A stretch of 64,000 bases of DNA from Fratercula arctica (lineage: Eukaryota > Chordata > Aves > Charadriiformes > Alcidae): assembly GCA_947846985.1 (NCBI GenBank), contig CANTUZ010000011.1:25979089-26043088 (forward strand). Reading direction: 5' to 3'. Position 1 is the stretch's first letter, and each line of letters begins with the position of its first letter. Shown piece after piece: positions 40,001 through 52,431 of this stretch. A program made the position numbers and the translations under genes. The notes under the pieces are model-generated. The model searched no databases, had not been told where the DNA came from, and saw nothing but the letters and a program-made list of their open reading frames with translations.

Positions 40001-41615
40001 TCTCTGAAAGTGTTCAAAAATTGTAGATGTGCAGGTTATTCATATGAAAGCTTTCCCAGCTCCTAAAGTTGTACTTCTGTACATCTCCAGAAATTATCAA
40101 TTTAAATATTTTGTCATAGAAAATCTGGAAAATAGTTATAGAAACAAAAATGAACCTGCCATCCAGATAAACTTTATATGGCTTCAGATTTTATAAGGGG
40201 TGCTTAGTTATGATTTGTTAAAAAAGGAAACTTCCAAGACTGATACTAAATCTGGGCTTGTTACTTACTTTCTGTACTTTGAAATGTGTTCTAATCATAC
40301 GGAGGTATTCCTGCTCCCTAAATCTCACTCTGCGCTTTTAGTGTTACGTGGTTATTCTTAGACTCTCTAAAGACAAGACCTTGTTGTTGCTGGTCAGTAA
40401 GCCTTGCAAGACAGTGGCATCATTGGGAATAAAAACTGTTGCAATTTGCAATCAGATTGATATGATATTAAGGAGATGTACCTTTCTTTAAGGCAAATTT
40501 GTGGATTACATGTGCACCACCATTTTAATTGCAACACCACACACAATTTGGTATACTGTCAGCTTATCTTCAGGAGAGGCTGGGGGCTAATCTAGTGAAA
40601 AAAATAAATGTAGACTAATTAGAAGATGACAAGTTACAGCTGATAAGGTCACTTGTCAGGCAAATATGAATTCAATGTCTGTTGCATAAATGACTACATT
40701 TTCTCTGGCCTAGAGCAAACTATTCATGTTTTGCAAAACGAAAAATGTTTACAAGAAAGACGCAGAAAAAACTCTTTTTATTTCTACTACATTCGGTGTA
40801 AAGCAGAATAAATCTAATTAGAGATAGTAGTTGGAGGTATAATGTTATATTCCGATTTAAGTTGCATTATATCATCAGTGATTTCAGTAGCTTTAGACTA
40901 ATATAACTGAAATATATATCTGATTAATGCCCAACAAGAAGTTGCTAGAGATTAACCCCTGAAGTTTTTTTTCGCATTGCCTGTATACATTTTTTATAAG
41001 CTGTAGGAGAAGTAATCAATCATCAAAAACTATCTGGCATAAGCGTATGAAGTGAGACAATATTAGAGGATCAAGAAATTGCATTCCATAAATCACTTTT
41101 GTGTTGGTGGGAAGGCCATCCAAGCACATGAGTCAAAGTTTGGATAGATTTTACTCTAAAACACAAAGGCATTTTCCAGGGTGAGCCGAGGGCACAGGCT
41201 ATGAGCAGGAGCACTGCGGTTTGGGAGGAATGGCAGCCTGGATGGCTGGTGGGGCAATGAAACCATAGAAACAAAAATCTGTCCAAGAGCACACAGCAAT
41301 TCAGCAAAGGGGAAGCAGGTTCCAAAGGACAGTGTTTCTTCTCTGTTTTTTATAACACATTTTCTGTTTTCCAAGGCAGTTCTTCCAAATGATAATGAGC
41401 TTTGCATGTGCTTTTAAGGTAATCCAATGACAAACCATATACCCATACACGAGATCAATGCATAGAAATATCCTACTGTGGAACAGACCTTTGTAATGAT
41501 CCTGAAGTGCCTCAGCCTCTGCGTATCTCAGAGCCCTCCTCCCTAAGATATGGCTGCTGATAGAGCTGTGCGGGGATAGGAAAGAGAATATCTCCCACAT
41601 GGGTTGGATAAAAAA
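34085..41615. other. CNTN6 long intron; no gene supported
   Basis: AT-rich intron with an A16 run at 37341-37356. A stretch at 34600-34680 (agtcagtggaagcc...aacttcaatggg) is reminiscent of old sauropsid interspersed repeats. A block at 36700-36960 is free of repeats and rich in homeodomain-like words. A 19-nt micro-exon-like unit sits at 39880-39898 (minus). Confidence 0.5.
39880..39898 (-). other. Micro-exon-like unit with strong splice sites
   Basis: On the minus strand, 19 nt (ATCAAGACTGACCTGAAAG) are flanked by a good acceptor (ttactgtgttttacag) and a near-consensus donor (gtaagc). It lies between the CNTN6 signal exon and the Ig1 exon. Including 19 nt would shift the frame, so it would act as a disruptive or decoy exon, or it may be chance. 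Confidence 0.15.
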
Positions 41616-42033
41616 ATCATAGAATAATAGGATGGTTTAGGTTGGAAGAGACCTTAAAGATCACTAGTTACACCCCCCTGCCCTGGGCAGGGACACCTCC
41701 CACCAGAGCAGGTTGCTCCAAGCCCCATCCAGCCTGGCCTTGAACACCTCCAGGGATGGGGCAGCCACAGGTTCTCTGGGCAACCTGGGCCAGGGGCTCA
41801 CCACCCTCACAGCAAAGAATTTCTTCCCGAGATCTCATCTAAATCTCCCCTCTTCTAGTTCAAAGCCATTACTCCTCATCCTGTCACTACATACCCTTGT
41901 AAAAAGTCCCTCCCCATCTTTCCTGTAGCCCCTTTAGGGACTGGAAGGGGCTCTGAGGTCTCCCCGGAACCTTCTCTTCTCCAAACTGAAGAACCCCAAT
42001 TCTCTCAGCCTGTCTTCATAGGAGAGGGGCTCC
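41616..42033 (-). mobile_element. CR1 LINE, 5'-truncated 3' end
   Basis: The plus strand reads the reverse complement of a CR1 3' end. It runs from AATCATAGAATAATAGGATGGTTTAGGTTGGAAGAGACC and the typical CCTGCCCTGGGCAGGGACACCTCCCACC, through CTTGAACACCTCCAGGGATGGGGCAGCC, to CTCAGCCTGTCTTCATAGGAGAGG. The frame is decayed. It lies in the same orientation as CNTN6 transcription. Confidence 0.95.
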
Positions 42034-45000
42034 GTAGAAAGGTGAAGGTGCTAACAGAGAGCCACCCTTTGCTTTTGAACCTTCCTTTCCCTCTCCTGCT
42101 GCCAGCCTGCCCCTGAGCAGCCCTCTTGGTGGGCAGGGGTTCAGGGTGACGCTTCCAGCAGGTGAGATGTGACTCCAGTCCAGTCTGCGTATGCAGCTTT
42201 CTTGGTATTGTCTGCTTAAATCAGAAATGCAAGTGAACTAATGAAGATACAGAAATCAAATCTGACGTAACTATGGCACTGGTGTGCACATGTAAAGTGT
42301 ATGTGTGTGCTCGGGTGTGTGCAGGACAGCTCCGGCATAACAATATCACTACAAGTACCTGCTACCTTTTTACACCTTTTTACACTCCACTAAAATGACT
42401 ACAGAATGAATTGCACGGAAATAAACCATGTTTCTGATTTTCCTGGATCTGTGTAAAATGTTTGCAATATACAGGATGTATCAAGTGTCCTTTTGTATCT
42501 TCTGTCTTGGAGCAAAAGTGAATAATGTGCCCAGATGAATAATGCAGTGAAGTTGCTAATTCAGAGAAAATATTATTCCAAGAAATAGTATGACAGGTGT
42601 GATCTTACAAATGTTTTGTGAAGAGAAGACATTTTAAAGCTATGGTGACTTTCTTTGCCAATATCTTGAATAGCTGGATTACTTCAGTAATCTTTCACTT
42701 TTCCCTCAAAACCCTCCTTCTTCTTTTGTGCCCAGTTTGGAACTATCAAGTACAATTACTCTATTTTGAAGGACTTCAAGGCTGCAGTGAAAGGTGCATT
42801 TTGTCATTACAAAAATATCTTTGTCCATGAGAACTTTTCATTCCTACCAACAGCAGCTCACACCACAGCAAAGCTCACAGGAGTCTTGATTAAAAGACCT
42901 GTCTTCCATAAGTAGAAATGAATGACTTACAGGTAATTATAGCAGGCTGAAAAGCAGGAGCATGGTGTTTGGAGCTAAACAATGTCACAGATAGTGCCTT
43001 AATTAGCAGCGAAAGTGATTTAGCAGAGTAATATTCTAATATCAATTCAATTGCTACAAATTATTAATAACAATAAGCACAGAATAACCAAGATCCACTA
43101 ACAATGAGATGCAATATCTGTCAAAGGAAAACATAGTGCCCCCTTAATAATGAGACTGTAATCAGAATAGAACAATAAAGCATATATTAATATTGAACAA
43201 AGGACAAAATACCACGGTACTACGATATACAGGAGGGGGAAAAAAAATCCTATTGCCAAAATTCTAAAACGGTCTAAAAATCAAACATATAAAAGTAAAG
43301 TAATAAAGATTAGAATTAAAGTCTATAAATTTACCTTTTGCTGCAAAGCTGGTAGGACTTTAGCCAGCTTTCTCCTTGAGCTGCCCTACTAGGATAAGGA
43401 TTGTCACCTCCAGATGGAGCTTGCACAGACAGAGGGAAGCAGAGAGACTCAGAGAAGTGGGGGCTGCGGGTCTCTTGTGTGTCTGAAATCTGCCTCCACA
43501 TTCCAGAGTTGCCCATTTACTTCCTCCCCTCTTAACTCCTGCAGAAGAAGCCGTAGAGAGCCTTATCTCTGTTTGGATGCTAATTATGATAACTATGCCA
43601 TCAACTAGAGCAATTACTAACATAAATCCTGAAATGGTACATGTTGGTTTTTTCTCCATTTCCTGAAACCGTGTAATTCCATGAGAATTAAACATTGCTT
43701 TTAATTTTTTTCATTATTTTTAGAGTTTAGCCTTAATGTTTAATGAAAGAATATAGAAAAGGGGAGTTCTGGAGAACAAAAAGCAAATGCAAGGTAAATA
43801 AAAAGAATCTATTTGCATTATTGTTTGATGGGTCAGGACTATAGTCTTATAGAAAATGTGTACTCGGCCTGTGATTTTGATTGTGTTTGGAGCTGATAGA
43901 GCCAAAAGTAGGAAAACTATAGTATCTGAATGTAATAAGACCAATGAGAGGACTGTTTTACAGATGGTACAGATGTAATAGTTTGAGCCAAAGAATGGTT
44001 CATTGCTATCTCAGATATTTTCATTCATCCAGCCCCTACACATGGCCCCACTAGACTAATTCATCCATATTTTTCTGAAATTACAGATCAGCATGTGTCT
44101 CAGAGTTGGCTTCCCATACACACACCAGCAAGCAATTTTAGTGGTAATCACAAGAGTTTCTCTTCCAGATAGTCATGAAATAATGCCTCACATCCCTAAG
44201 AGGTTTATTTTTGTAATGTAGGCACGATAACCACAGCCTAAATAATACTGTGTGGTTTGAAATTACTCTGTGAGCTCAAAGTCTGTGACAACCACATTTT
44301 CTGTCCCAGGCAAGTGCCAAGGATAATAATAAAAAAAAAAAGATCTTGTATCTAAATCTTCTTTTTTGCTGCCAAGAGATTGGAGGAGAAAGCGAAACAG
44401 GATTTTGAAAACCCCAGTTACAGTCATTGTGGCAGCAAGCTTTCCCCAGGAATGTCAAGTAGGTATGAATGCAGTGAATTCCAAGAAGTTTTCAATGTTA
44501 ATTTCTGCTCAACAAGAAACACACACACATAAACAGCGATCAATAGTCGCTAAATGAAAAAGAAGTAGCAAATCGATAACTAGAGACGTTTTATTTTCAA
44601 GCTCCTGCAAACAATGGAAGCAATGATCAGTCTGTGATTACGTGGAAGCAGCAGATATTGTTTCAGCTCTTAAAAGGTAGTGGGCAATGTCTTCACCAGT
44701 GTCGGTGTGTGCAGATCTGCTCGATGGGAATATTAAGCAGCATGGACACGGGATCTGGGTTTCCAATTCTAAGCAAAGCAGGTTTAAGCATTTTTTTGCA
44801 TTTTCGTGGTCTGTTTTCTGAAAACAAATGAAATCCTTGTCATTCTTACTATCCACTTACACCAGTTTTCCACTACAGACTACAGCTGGGTTTCTGTCCA
44901 TTTCATGTGGGACATGTCCATCATTCTCACCATAATAAAATCTAAGGTTTCACATGTCAGTGCTTTAATTGAGACATTGGTTGTGAAGATAAAAAGAAAA

Positions 45001-48000
45001 TAGATTTGACTATTAAACTCCAAAGGAATCCATATTGGTCACTATTCTATTACTGTAGCAGTATGTCGGGTCAAGATGTAGCAGCCTCAACTCTGAAATG
45101 AGGGACCTCCAAATCCAGCCCTGTGGTTTCAGTTTAACATTCACAAAGTACCCTGCTCTAATAGTGACCTCTGCAAAACAATGTCTTGAAAGTTAGCTTA
45201 AAGGGTAGCTTGTTGTAGAAGTGAGAGATCAGACACAGGCTATGGGCCTCTTCCTGAAGGTCTCTAGGTGTGAACAAAATCAGTGAATGACACTGGGGTC
45301 AGGGAAGAACCCTGTGCAATGTGGGAGGCTACAGCAGATGCGCAGTTTCGGCTTGTTTTGTGCTCATCTGGAGTTTTGGAAGCAGGCTCCCCACCAAATA
45401 TTTCTATTAAATGGAAGAATTATGTTCAATTACGTCTGACTTAAAACCAGTGTGCTTCAGTAAGCTATTTCAGTGATATATTATTGTGCCATCTTAAGTT
45501 TAATTTTTTTGTACTTAAATTTTCTATTGCTGGCAATGGAAGATGCTCAAATTATTTTAAGTGCTTAATCATCTGCTAATTTCGGCTTCTTGGCAGTGAT
45601 GATAAAGTAAAATTGAATTATCTTTGAAGCTGTCAAAAACAAAAAATGAAAAAAATCTGAATTACTTCTAAAGTGCTGGGACGTTATTTTACAAAGTCAA
45701 TAAGCCTTTCTTACAGAGAAATGAAATGATATGAAACAGAAAGAAACCATGTAAAACTTAAAGTAGAGAAAAAAGCCTTTTTTTTTTTAATGTAATTAAT
45801 TGAAGAGATTAGGAAGTAGCAATTATTTAAACCAGTATAGAAATGGGTTAGGCCTTTCAGACCCTAGAAAAGACTTATACACTAGAGCCATATAGAAAGC
45901 ATAAAACTCCAGTAATGACTTCCATGAATTCTGGTATGCTCCACTTAACTTCAGGAACTGTAAATAACATCTTTCTGACAGCCAAATCAATGCAGCCTAA
46001 AATTTGAAAGTGCACCCTCAAAGAAGCATCTGAGCTCTAACCTCTTTTTCACAATGTCTGTGCACTCAAGGGAATTCAAAAAAGACATTTTTCTTGGAAA
46101 TGAAGTATAATAAGGAAGACTCTTCCATAATGTGAGTCTAGCCCATGCTACATAATATTTGATACTTACCATTCCCTGTATCCAGCAGGCTGGTTTGATG
46201 TGGTGTGGTATATTTGGGAAGCATCACAGTGATACACTCTGTTGCCCTCTCAGAATAGCAACAGCTTCCAGGTGGGTTTATGTCTGTTTAGTGAAAAGCT
46301 GCAAACCCCTTTACATTCACTAAATATAATAGGTGAGGCTTTTGGAAATGCTGAGCTTGGCCCTAATTCTTCCCTTGTCAAAGCAAGTGATAAGACTGCC
46401 GTTGCAATCTGTGGAGGCGTAAAAATACCAACGCTGAGTCCTCACCGTCACACCAGCTAATTGCTACTAATGTAGGGTGTCACTTCTTTATTGAAGTTAT
46501 TATCATTGCTACATTGTCATTTCTTCATGTGCTTCATTATCATAGCAGCTGAAATCAGAAACTGGTGTGAATATATCCCTCTTTGAATTCAGTACTGAAG
46601 GAAAATAGTTGTCTTAAACTCCATGGTGCTTCGTAACATCCTCCTGTTCGAGTCACCAGCAAGTGGTAGAGCCAGGAATTGCTCACAGGCTCCCTGAGCA
46701 GCGTTCCTCTTTGTCACGAGAGGATTTGTCCTTTACGTTGCCTTGCACTGAGAACAGAGATTCACATTTCTCACATACTGCCTTATTTTGTCTGGGTTTT
46801 TTACCTTTGAGTTAGAAACAGTTTGTGGTTCTGATAAGAGACAGGAAATGGAAGTAGTGAAATTGCTCGTTCTCATTCTTAAATACGGAGGGACCGGTTC
46901 TGTGTAAGCCCTTCCAGAAATGAACAGGGACCAGCAGCTCTCTCTCTGTGACTCATCCACTCTGCAGTTTAAGGCAACATTTGGGATAATATTTTCCAAA
47001 TGCAATGTTCAAAACTCAGTGATGGATTAGATGGATACCTTGTTTTCCCTTCCTGCCTATGATGTCTTTTTCCTCTGTCTTGCACATATTCTGGTGTCTT
47101 TTTTGGATAGTAGTATTTTTCTTGATAATACAAAAGGTCTTAGGTCCTGGGTTTTCATCTGAATATGTGTGTGGCAGTCCCTGGAGTACTAGCTTTTAGC
47201 TGGGATGTCACTGGCCTGTGTCAGACCCAGACCATTGATCCATTGTGTGTAAGGGGAAAGCAAATGAGGTACCAGAGGAAGATGAGAATGAAGGTCACAC
47301 CTGGGAGACCTTCTCTCCCATATCTCCCAGCCCACATTAGCCTGTGCTGGGGCCTCCAGGTACTGGAGAAGCAGCATTTTCCATAAGGAAAGTACCTCCC
47401 TGAGACAGTGTCTTCCTTCAGCACTGGAGGCAGTCAAAGCAGTATCCCCTAGAGCATCCCACTTGGGTGTGGAGGGGGGTGAAGCTGTGGTGCAATTAGC
47501 AAAGTCTTTACAAATTCTTTCTAGGAACAGAAATCAGGTGAAGCCTGTTAACATCAAATCAAAGTACCTAAATGATTTTATACCCCGTTCTCTCTAGATA
47601 CTGTCACAGTCCCTCTTCCTGCATCTTGCCAATAGCCAAAAAAAGTTGTCATCTCTGAAATGGGACGGAAAGGGCTGGCTGCCTTTCTGTGGCTCCCCAC
47701 TACCCTTTCGCCTGCCCCATCACTGCATGTTACGGGGCTTTAGGTGCTCTCATTTGCTGGCTTTGTTGCACCAAAGTGTTTTTGTTCTTCACCAATGTCA
47801 GGAAATGAGCTGAACCACATGGCACCCCATAAAATGGAAACAAAGGTTTTTCTTTAAATGTCACTCTTCACCGTCATGAGAAGGTCATTGCATTGCCAGT
47901 CATCCTCTCCTGCCAGCTGCTTGGAAGTCATTTACAGAAAAAACAGCTTTCAGGGTCACTTTTTCCCAAAGTCATAAAAACTTCCATGTTGTCCAAGGGA

Positions 48001-51000
48001 GACCTAATTATTATCATTCTCTGACTCATCAGTGGGTCTCCGAATGCCTCTGGTTGTTCAGAGAAGCCTTAACATTTCCAGGCTGGACTAGTTCATCTCC
48101 ACAGTTTGCTGTTAGAAATAGCAAAGATGTCACTTGTCTTAAAATATATGGTCTGTTGTTCCATTCCTAAAGGTGCTGTTATGCTAACAATAAATCTGCA
48201 AGAGACTGCAGGCAGAGTGTGGGATGTGATGTATTCAGTATTCATCATGCTGTGACCCAAAGGAGTATCAGGACACTTTACATCATGAAATTTCTTTGTC
48301 TAATTTAGCAGTTTGAAAATGACGGGCCAGAACAGCCCAGGAGCTTGTAGTTACATCTTCAATGGAATTTAAGCCAGTAAGCCAAAGGACTGTGTAAAAA
48401 TACGGTTACTGCCTCATTTCCAAAATGAAGGTTCAGACTGGCAGGTTCAGCTTTTAATATTTATATTGTCTGTAGTTAAGAGCCTGATAGCTTTTACTGA
48501 CATTTTCCTTGTTCCTCATCTTTAAACCTGGAAAACCCATTTGCTTCTGTGATGGAGTCAAGACCATCATTGGAGCAAAGGACAGTTGCAAAGGCCATCT
48601 CTGTATATGGAAAACTGCATGTATTTATTTGAAGGGCAGAACCCACTGGGAATCGGATAAAAAAGGGGTCATGACATCCTTTAAGAATGGGAGGGACACA
48701 GAAAATTTGGATAAGCTGTCCAGGAGGAAGACAGAAACTGCAGAAATGAGAAGATAATTCTCCTCTTCTTCCTGAACAGAAGAGAGCCTCAGAGAATTGA
48801 AAGAAGGAAGCAGAGAAGCTCAGATATTTGCACTGAAACTGATGCCAAAGTGGGACTGTACATAAGCTACTGTGTAGGGAGCTACCAGCAGGCTTGTTTG
48901 TTCCCCCAGTATCATATACTTCAGTAAGGCATTGGAAAAACTGAGTTGTGACTGTTTCTCTTCTCACCTAAGATCTGCAACCTGTATTTATCCTCTATTC
49001 CTAAACTGGGTAGCAGAAAAGGGTAGGAGAATGAATTTTGCAATGTATTTATGATAAATTATTCTTTGCATTACAGCATTGGACAAAATCCGTAAGTCCC
49101 AATTCGCAGAGGAGAGAATGGAGGGACCAGAGACAGGTAAATGAGGAGCCTGGTGTTGCATGGGCAACCTGCTGCAGAACCTGGCACCCATTTCCAAATA
49201 GCAGTCTAAGGTGCATCTGCTGGGTGCTTAAGACAACTTCCTCTCTTGATATGACATTGCTGGCAACCAGCGTTGCTTAATAGCTCCAGAGGAGCATGAG
49301 GTAGGAGCAGCCGTAGGAGGAAAACTTGAGATAGCTTTGGTGTGAAGAAACAATTATTTTATTTTTTGAGCACTTTGGGGACTTTACTGTTCATATCAGC
49401 TCCTCAGAATTCTGTCTAGGTCTTCAATCCAGAAACTGAGTGCTCTTTCTTAAAATATTAGTATAAAGCAATGTTTAAATTTCAGTGGTAGTGTAAGGAG
49501 ATGGTTGTCATGCATCCTTATAACAAGGACACAGAATTTAAAGTAATGATCTCTGGGTTTATCTTCATCACCCTTCTTGCCTCTGGTGCTCTGCTTAGAT
49601 CAGATTATCTCATTTAAATAGCAATGGGTTATGAAAAAAAGTCTAATCTGTTCCCTCACTGTGTCTCTGTGCATGCATACATTACTTTATTTTATTTTAT
49701 CCCCTAAGGCACTTGCAAGAAAACCCCAAAGACCCTTGTTGAGTCACATAAAAAATCTCAGCTGGAAAAGAGTATTACTCTTTCCATGTAGAGAGAATAT
49801 AGAGGGTAGTTTGATTTTTGAGTACTTGAATTACCATTTGGGGGGGTAATAATATCTAGTTCTGCTGTACAGCACATTTAATCCTCAGATCTAAAATTCA
49901 TTTATAGGTCAACATCATTCTCATTCTACATGTCTGGTAGAACTGAGGTAGAAACAAGGAAGAAATGACTGACCAATGTCATCTAACAACCAGAATTACC
50001 TTCAGGCCTCAGCCCAAAAGACTCAGCATCATGACTAGTTCCTGATTTTCCCACTCAGTTCTGTTCCGCTTAAATTGATGTGAACCATCCATATAAGAAA
50101 TCAAAGAAGTTTTGCCCATAACTGCAGGTTTGACTGTTACCATGAAGAATATTTCAGAATGCCATGTAGTGAAAATCAGCATAGCTCCACTGAAATTAAT
50201 GGAGTTAATTTATACCCAGGTATAAATTAACTGTTTATACCCAGATATAAATTAACTTATCTCAGTGAAGTCAATGGGAGCTTTTGCTGTTCCTCTAATT
50301 GATGGCAGGATGAGGACAAAGGTGCCATTGAAATCTGCTCTTGGTGCCTGGGAATATGGAACATCAAAATTTTTATCTATTGTTAAGTCTTCAAAAAACT
50401 GAACGTGTTAACGGAAAAGTGAGCTCCTCCAGTCTTTTAACTCAGTTGGCACAGGATACTGGTCTCATTAAAAAATGATCGTCTAGCAAGAAAGATGAAG
50501 ATGACAAAAAAGTTTGCAATACGAAAGCTTTGTGGAAAGAAGTGAAGGAAAAGGTTATACTTGGAAATACGAAACATGAGTGTAAAAATATCTTGTCTAT
50601 CACCAAGCTGTACTGCTCCAGTCATTCGTATTCCAGGATCACTATCTATTTCACAACTGCTAAAAGCAATCAAGAAATTATAGGGGAATCCCGTACTCTA
50701 AAAGATCGGTTCAAGTCCTTTACTTAAACTGGTAAAGAAGGAAATGAGCTGTGAGAAGTGCCCAAGAGGGCTGGTAGATGCTGCGGCCGTGCAGCGGGCA
50801 ATGGAAGGGAAAACTGGGCTCCTAAACAGGTGGTGGTTGTGTTTAGTTCAGCAGATCTGGGCCTGAACGAGTGATTCCTTGCTTGAAATCTCTACAAATA
50901 TTTTAATATGAAGTCCTTAACATGTTGGATGTTTGTTACTGAAACAGGCACTTAGTACTACTTAACAGAAAGTCTGATCCTGAGATTTAAATTTTTTCCT

Positions 51001-52296
51001 CAAATTTATTAGGTAAAATATTATCTACTTTAAATCATATTTTAAAACACTACTGAAGTCTGCACTCTGCCTCTGTTTCTGCATTTCAAACAGCTGCTGA
51101 CTCATGCACTACATAATTAATTTAAGTATCATTTGAGGTTACTTTAATACAATTCCCTTGTAAGTACATGAGTAACATACCAGCTATTTAGAGTTCAATA
51201 CATCAATTGTAGACAAAAGTCACTTGTCATGGTTTCTATCACAGACCAAGTGCAAAGGGTCAGTTCATTCCCAAATTCATTATAACCTCAAAGAGTTCAG
51301 TTACCATTTTGTGTCTTTTTTGAGATGAGTCTATAATGAGTCACATGAGTTAATCCCATTTATATGGTTTTATGAAGCAGGATTGTCAAGTTATATGCTT
51401 TGAATTGGAAGAAAGGTTCAAAAAAGGAATGAACTCAGAGTACCAAACCCTCACTGTGAACAATGCCCAACCAGGCAGAAAAGAACATTTTACCTTACAA
51501 TATGTTAGCAACCTGTTGATATTTTAATTAACCACAAGGGATATTTAAGAAGGAGAATGGCAGAAAGCAGTCCTGCTTGCACTAGCCACGCTTTCTCCTC
51601 TGAAATGAAGCTAAGGACTGATGGGAGGTCCAGCACACAGTTCACTGACAGAGTGGGTTGTGTGAGGGTCTATTGCCATGCCAACTGGAGGCAAAAAAAA
51701 GGAACATTTGCATTTGCTTTGGGCGTTAAGCAAGATTTTCTTCCATTTTTGGTATTTATGTTTGATAGTCCTTATGGTTCTTCCCAATTTGGGACTTCAT
51801 AAACAAATGCTTTTGTTTGTCTTCCAAGTTAAAGACACTTTACTGGTCTGGAGGCTGGTCGAAGAGTAAGATACTAAGTGTGGAAACTAAACTATCCATG
51901 CAGTGCTCCCCTGCACCTCACTAAGCTATTCTGGTTTTCAGTCCACTTCCATTTGCTGGCTTGGGAGTTAGTTATGCTGTGGCTAAGAAACGTCTTTCAT
52001 GTGCATGTTGTTAGCCAAGTAACAATTGTACTTTCTTCTCAATGTTACAGTTTAGAACATTTTTAAAAGCTATTACCTGGAGTACAGCTTTCTTATGATC
52101 TTGAAACGTGTTTTCCGGGTTCAAAGGCAGCACCTTGTGTTGCTTAAAATTAAAGCATGTCCTAATGAAAAGCTCCTTAGTCACTTGTTCATACGAATAA
52201 GTACTGTTAGTTTTAGTAATTGCATCTCCTTTCTAGAAGAATTATGATGCTGATATAGATTTATCAATCACAAACACTAATAGTGGAACATTTTAC
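42034..52296. other. CNTN6 long intron, right part; no gene supported
   Basis: AT-rich intron beside the signal exon. It contains tandem 'acctttttac' near 42363-42385, a T-run at about 45778-45789 and the hairpin and tandem repeat at 50203-50257. A 157-codon minus ORF (48494-48967) shows no recognisable domain. Confidence 0.5.
50180..50280. repeat. Old interspersed-repeat fragment with perfect hairpin
   Basis: The stretch 'atcagcatagctccactgaaattaatgg...cagtgaagtcaatggga' resembles the ancient self-complementary repeat common in birds, turtles and crocodilians (recognised from memory, no family name assigned). Inside it, agttaatttatacc (50203-50216) and ggtataaattaact (50219-50232) are perfect reverse complements 2 nt apart. 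The unit 'tttatacccag(g/a)tataaattaact' occurs twice in tandem with a 25-nt period (50208-50257). Confidence 0.45.
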
Positions 52297-52351
52297 CTGT
52301 GCTGCAGCTCATGAATGGCAGCAGACTTATTAGTTTCCATAGCAACACCAT
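52297..52351 (-). CDS. CNTN6: CNTN6 first coding exon (signal peptide)
   Basis: This exon encodes the start of contactin-6 (NB-3), a GPI-anchored neuronal cell-adhesion protein of the immunoglobulin superfamily. The minus strand reads MVLLWKLISLLPFMSCST plus the first base of a Gly codon, then a GT donor (ACAG|gtaaaa). It is a hydrophobic signal peptide that aligns closely with the human CNTN6 leader as I remember it (MRLLWKLVILLPLIN...). The ATG has a good context, with G at -3 and G at +4. The exon ends in phase 1, which fits the phase-1 acceptor of the next exon at 24358 and completes a Gly codon. Assignment to CNTN6 rather than CNTN3, 4 or 5 rests on the leader and on the two following exons. 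Signal cleavage is probably near the S-T/G junction (inferred). Confidence 0.93.
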
Positions 52352-52383
52352 CTCCACTTTCCAAGGTCAAAAATTCCTCCCAT
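52330..52383 (-). other. Upstream ORF overlapping the CNTN6 start codon
   Basis: An ATG 32 nt upstream of the CNTN6 start opens a different frame. It encodes 17 codons (MGGIFDLGKWRWCYGN preceded and spaced as seen, one Arg before the second Trp) and ends at a TAA at 52332-52330, 19 nt past the main ATG. The upstream ATG has T at -3 and G at +4, a weaker context than the main start. Leaky scanning could therefore still reach the main start. An out-of-frame uORF overlapping the main start normally lowers translation. That effect here is inferred, and the ORF may have no function. Confidence 0.5.
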
Positions 52384-52431
52384 CCAATCAGTGGAAAGTA
52401 AAGTGTGTCTTCCTGTGACTACCTTGATATT
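52352..52431 (-). other. CNTN6: CNTN6 5'UTR part of the signal-peptide exon
   Basis: This is 80 nt of untranslated sequence between a strong splice acceptor and the CNTN6 start codon. The acceptor has a long pyrimidine run ending in tttttacag, just right of 52431 on the plus strand. A spliced acceptor here means that at least one more non-coding exon, with the promoter, lies further right. None was recognised up to 64000, and the 52.4-64 kb stretch shows no CpG-rich promoter. The segment holds an upstream ATG at 52383, described separately. Confidence 0.8.

Noticed and set aside
46170..46250. Possible minus-strand exon ending in AATG|gtaagt
   Set aside because: The donor is strong, but the acceptor is weak and the peptide has no contactin or signal character.
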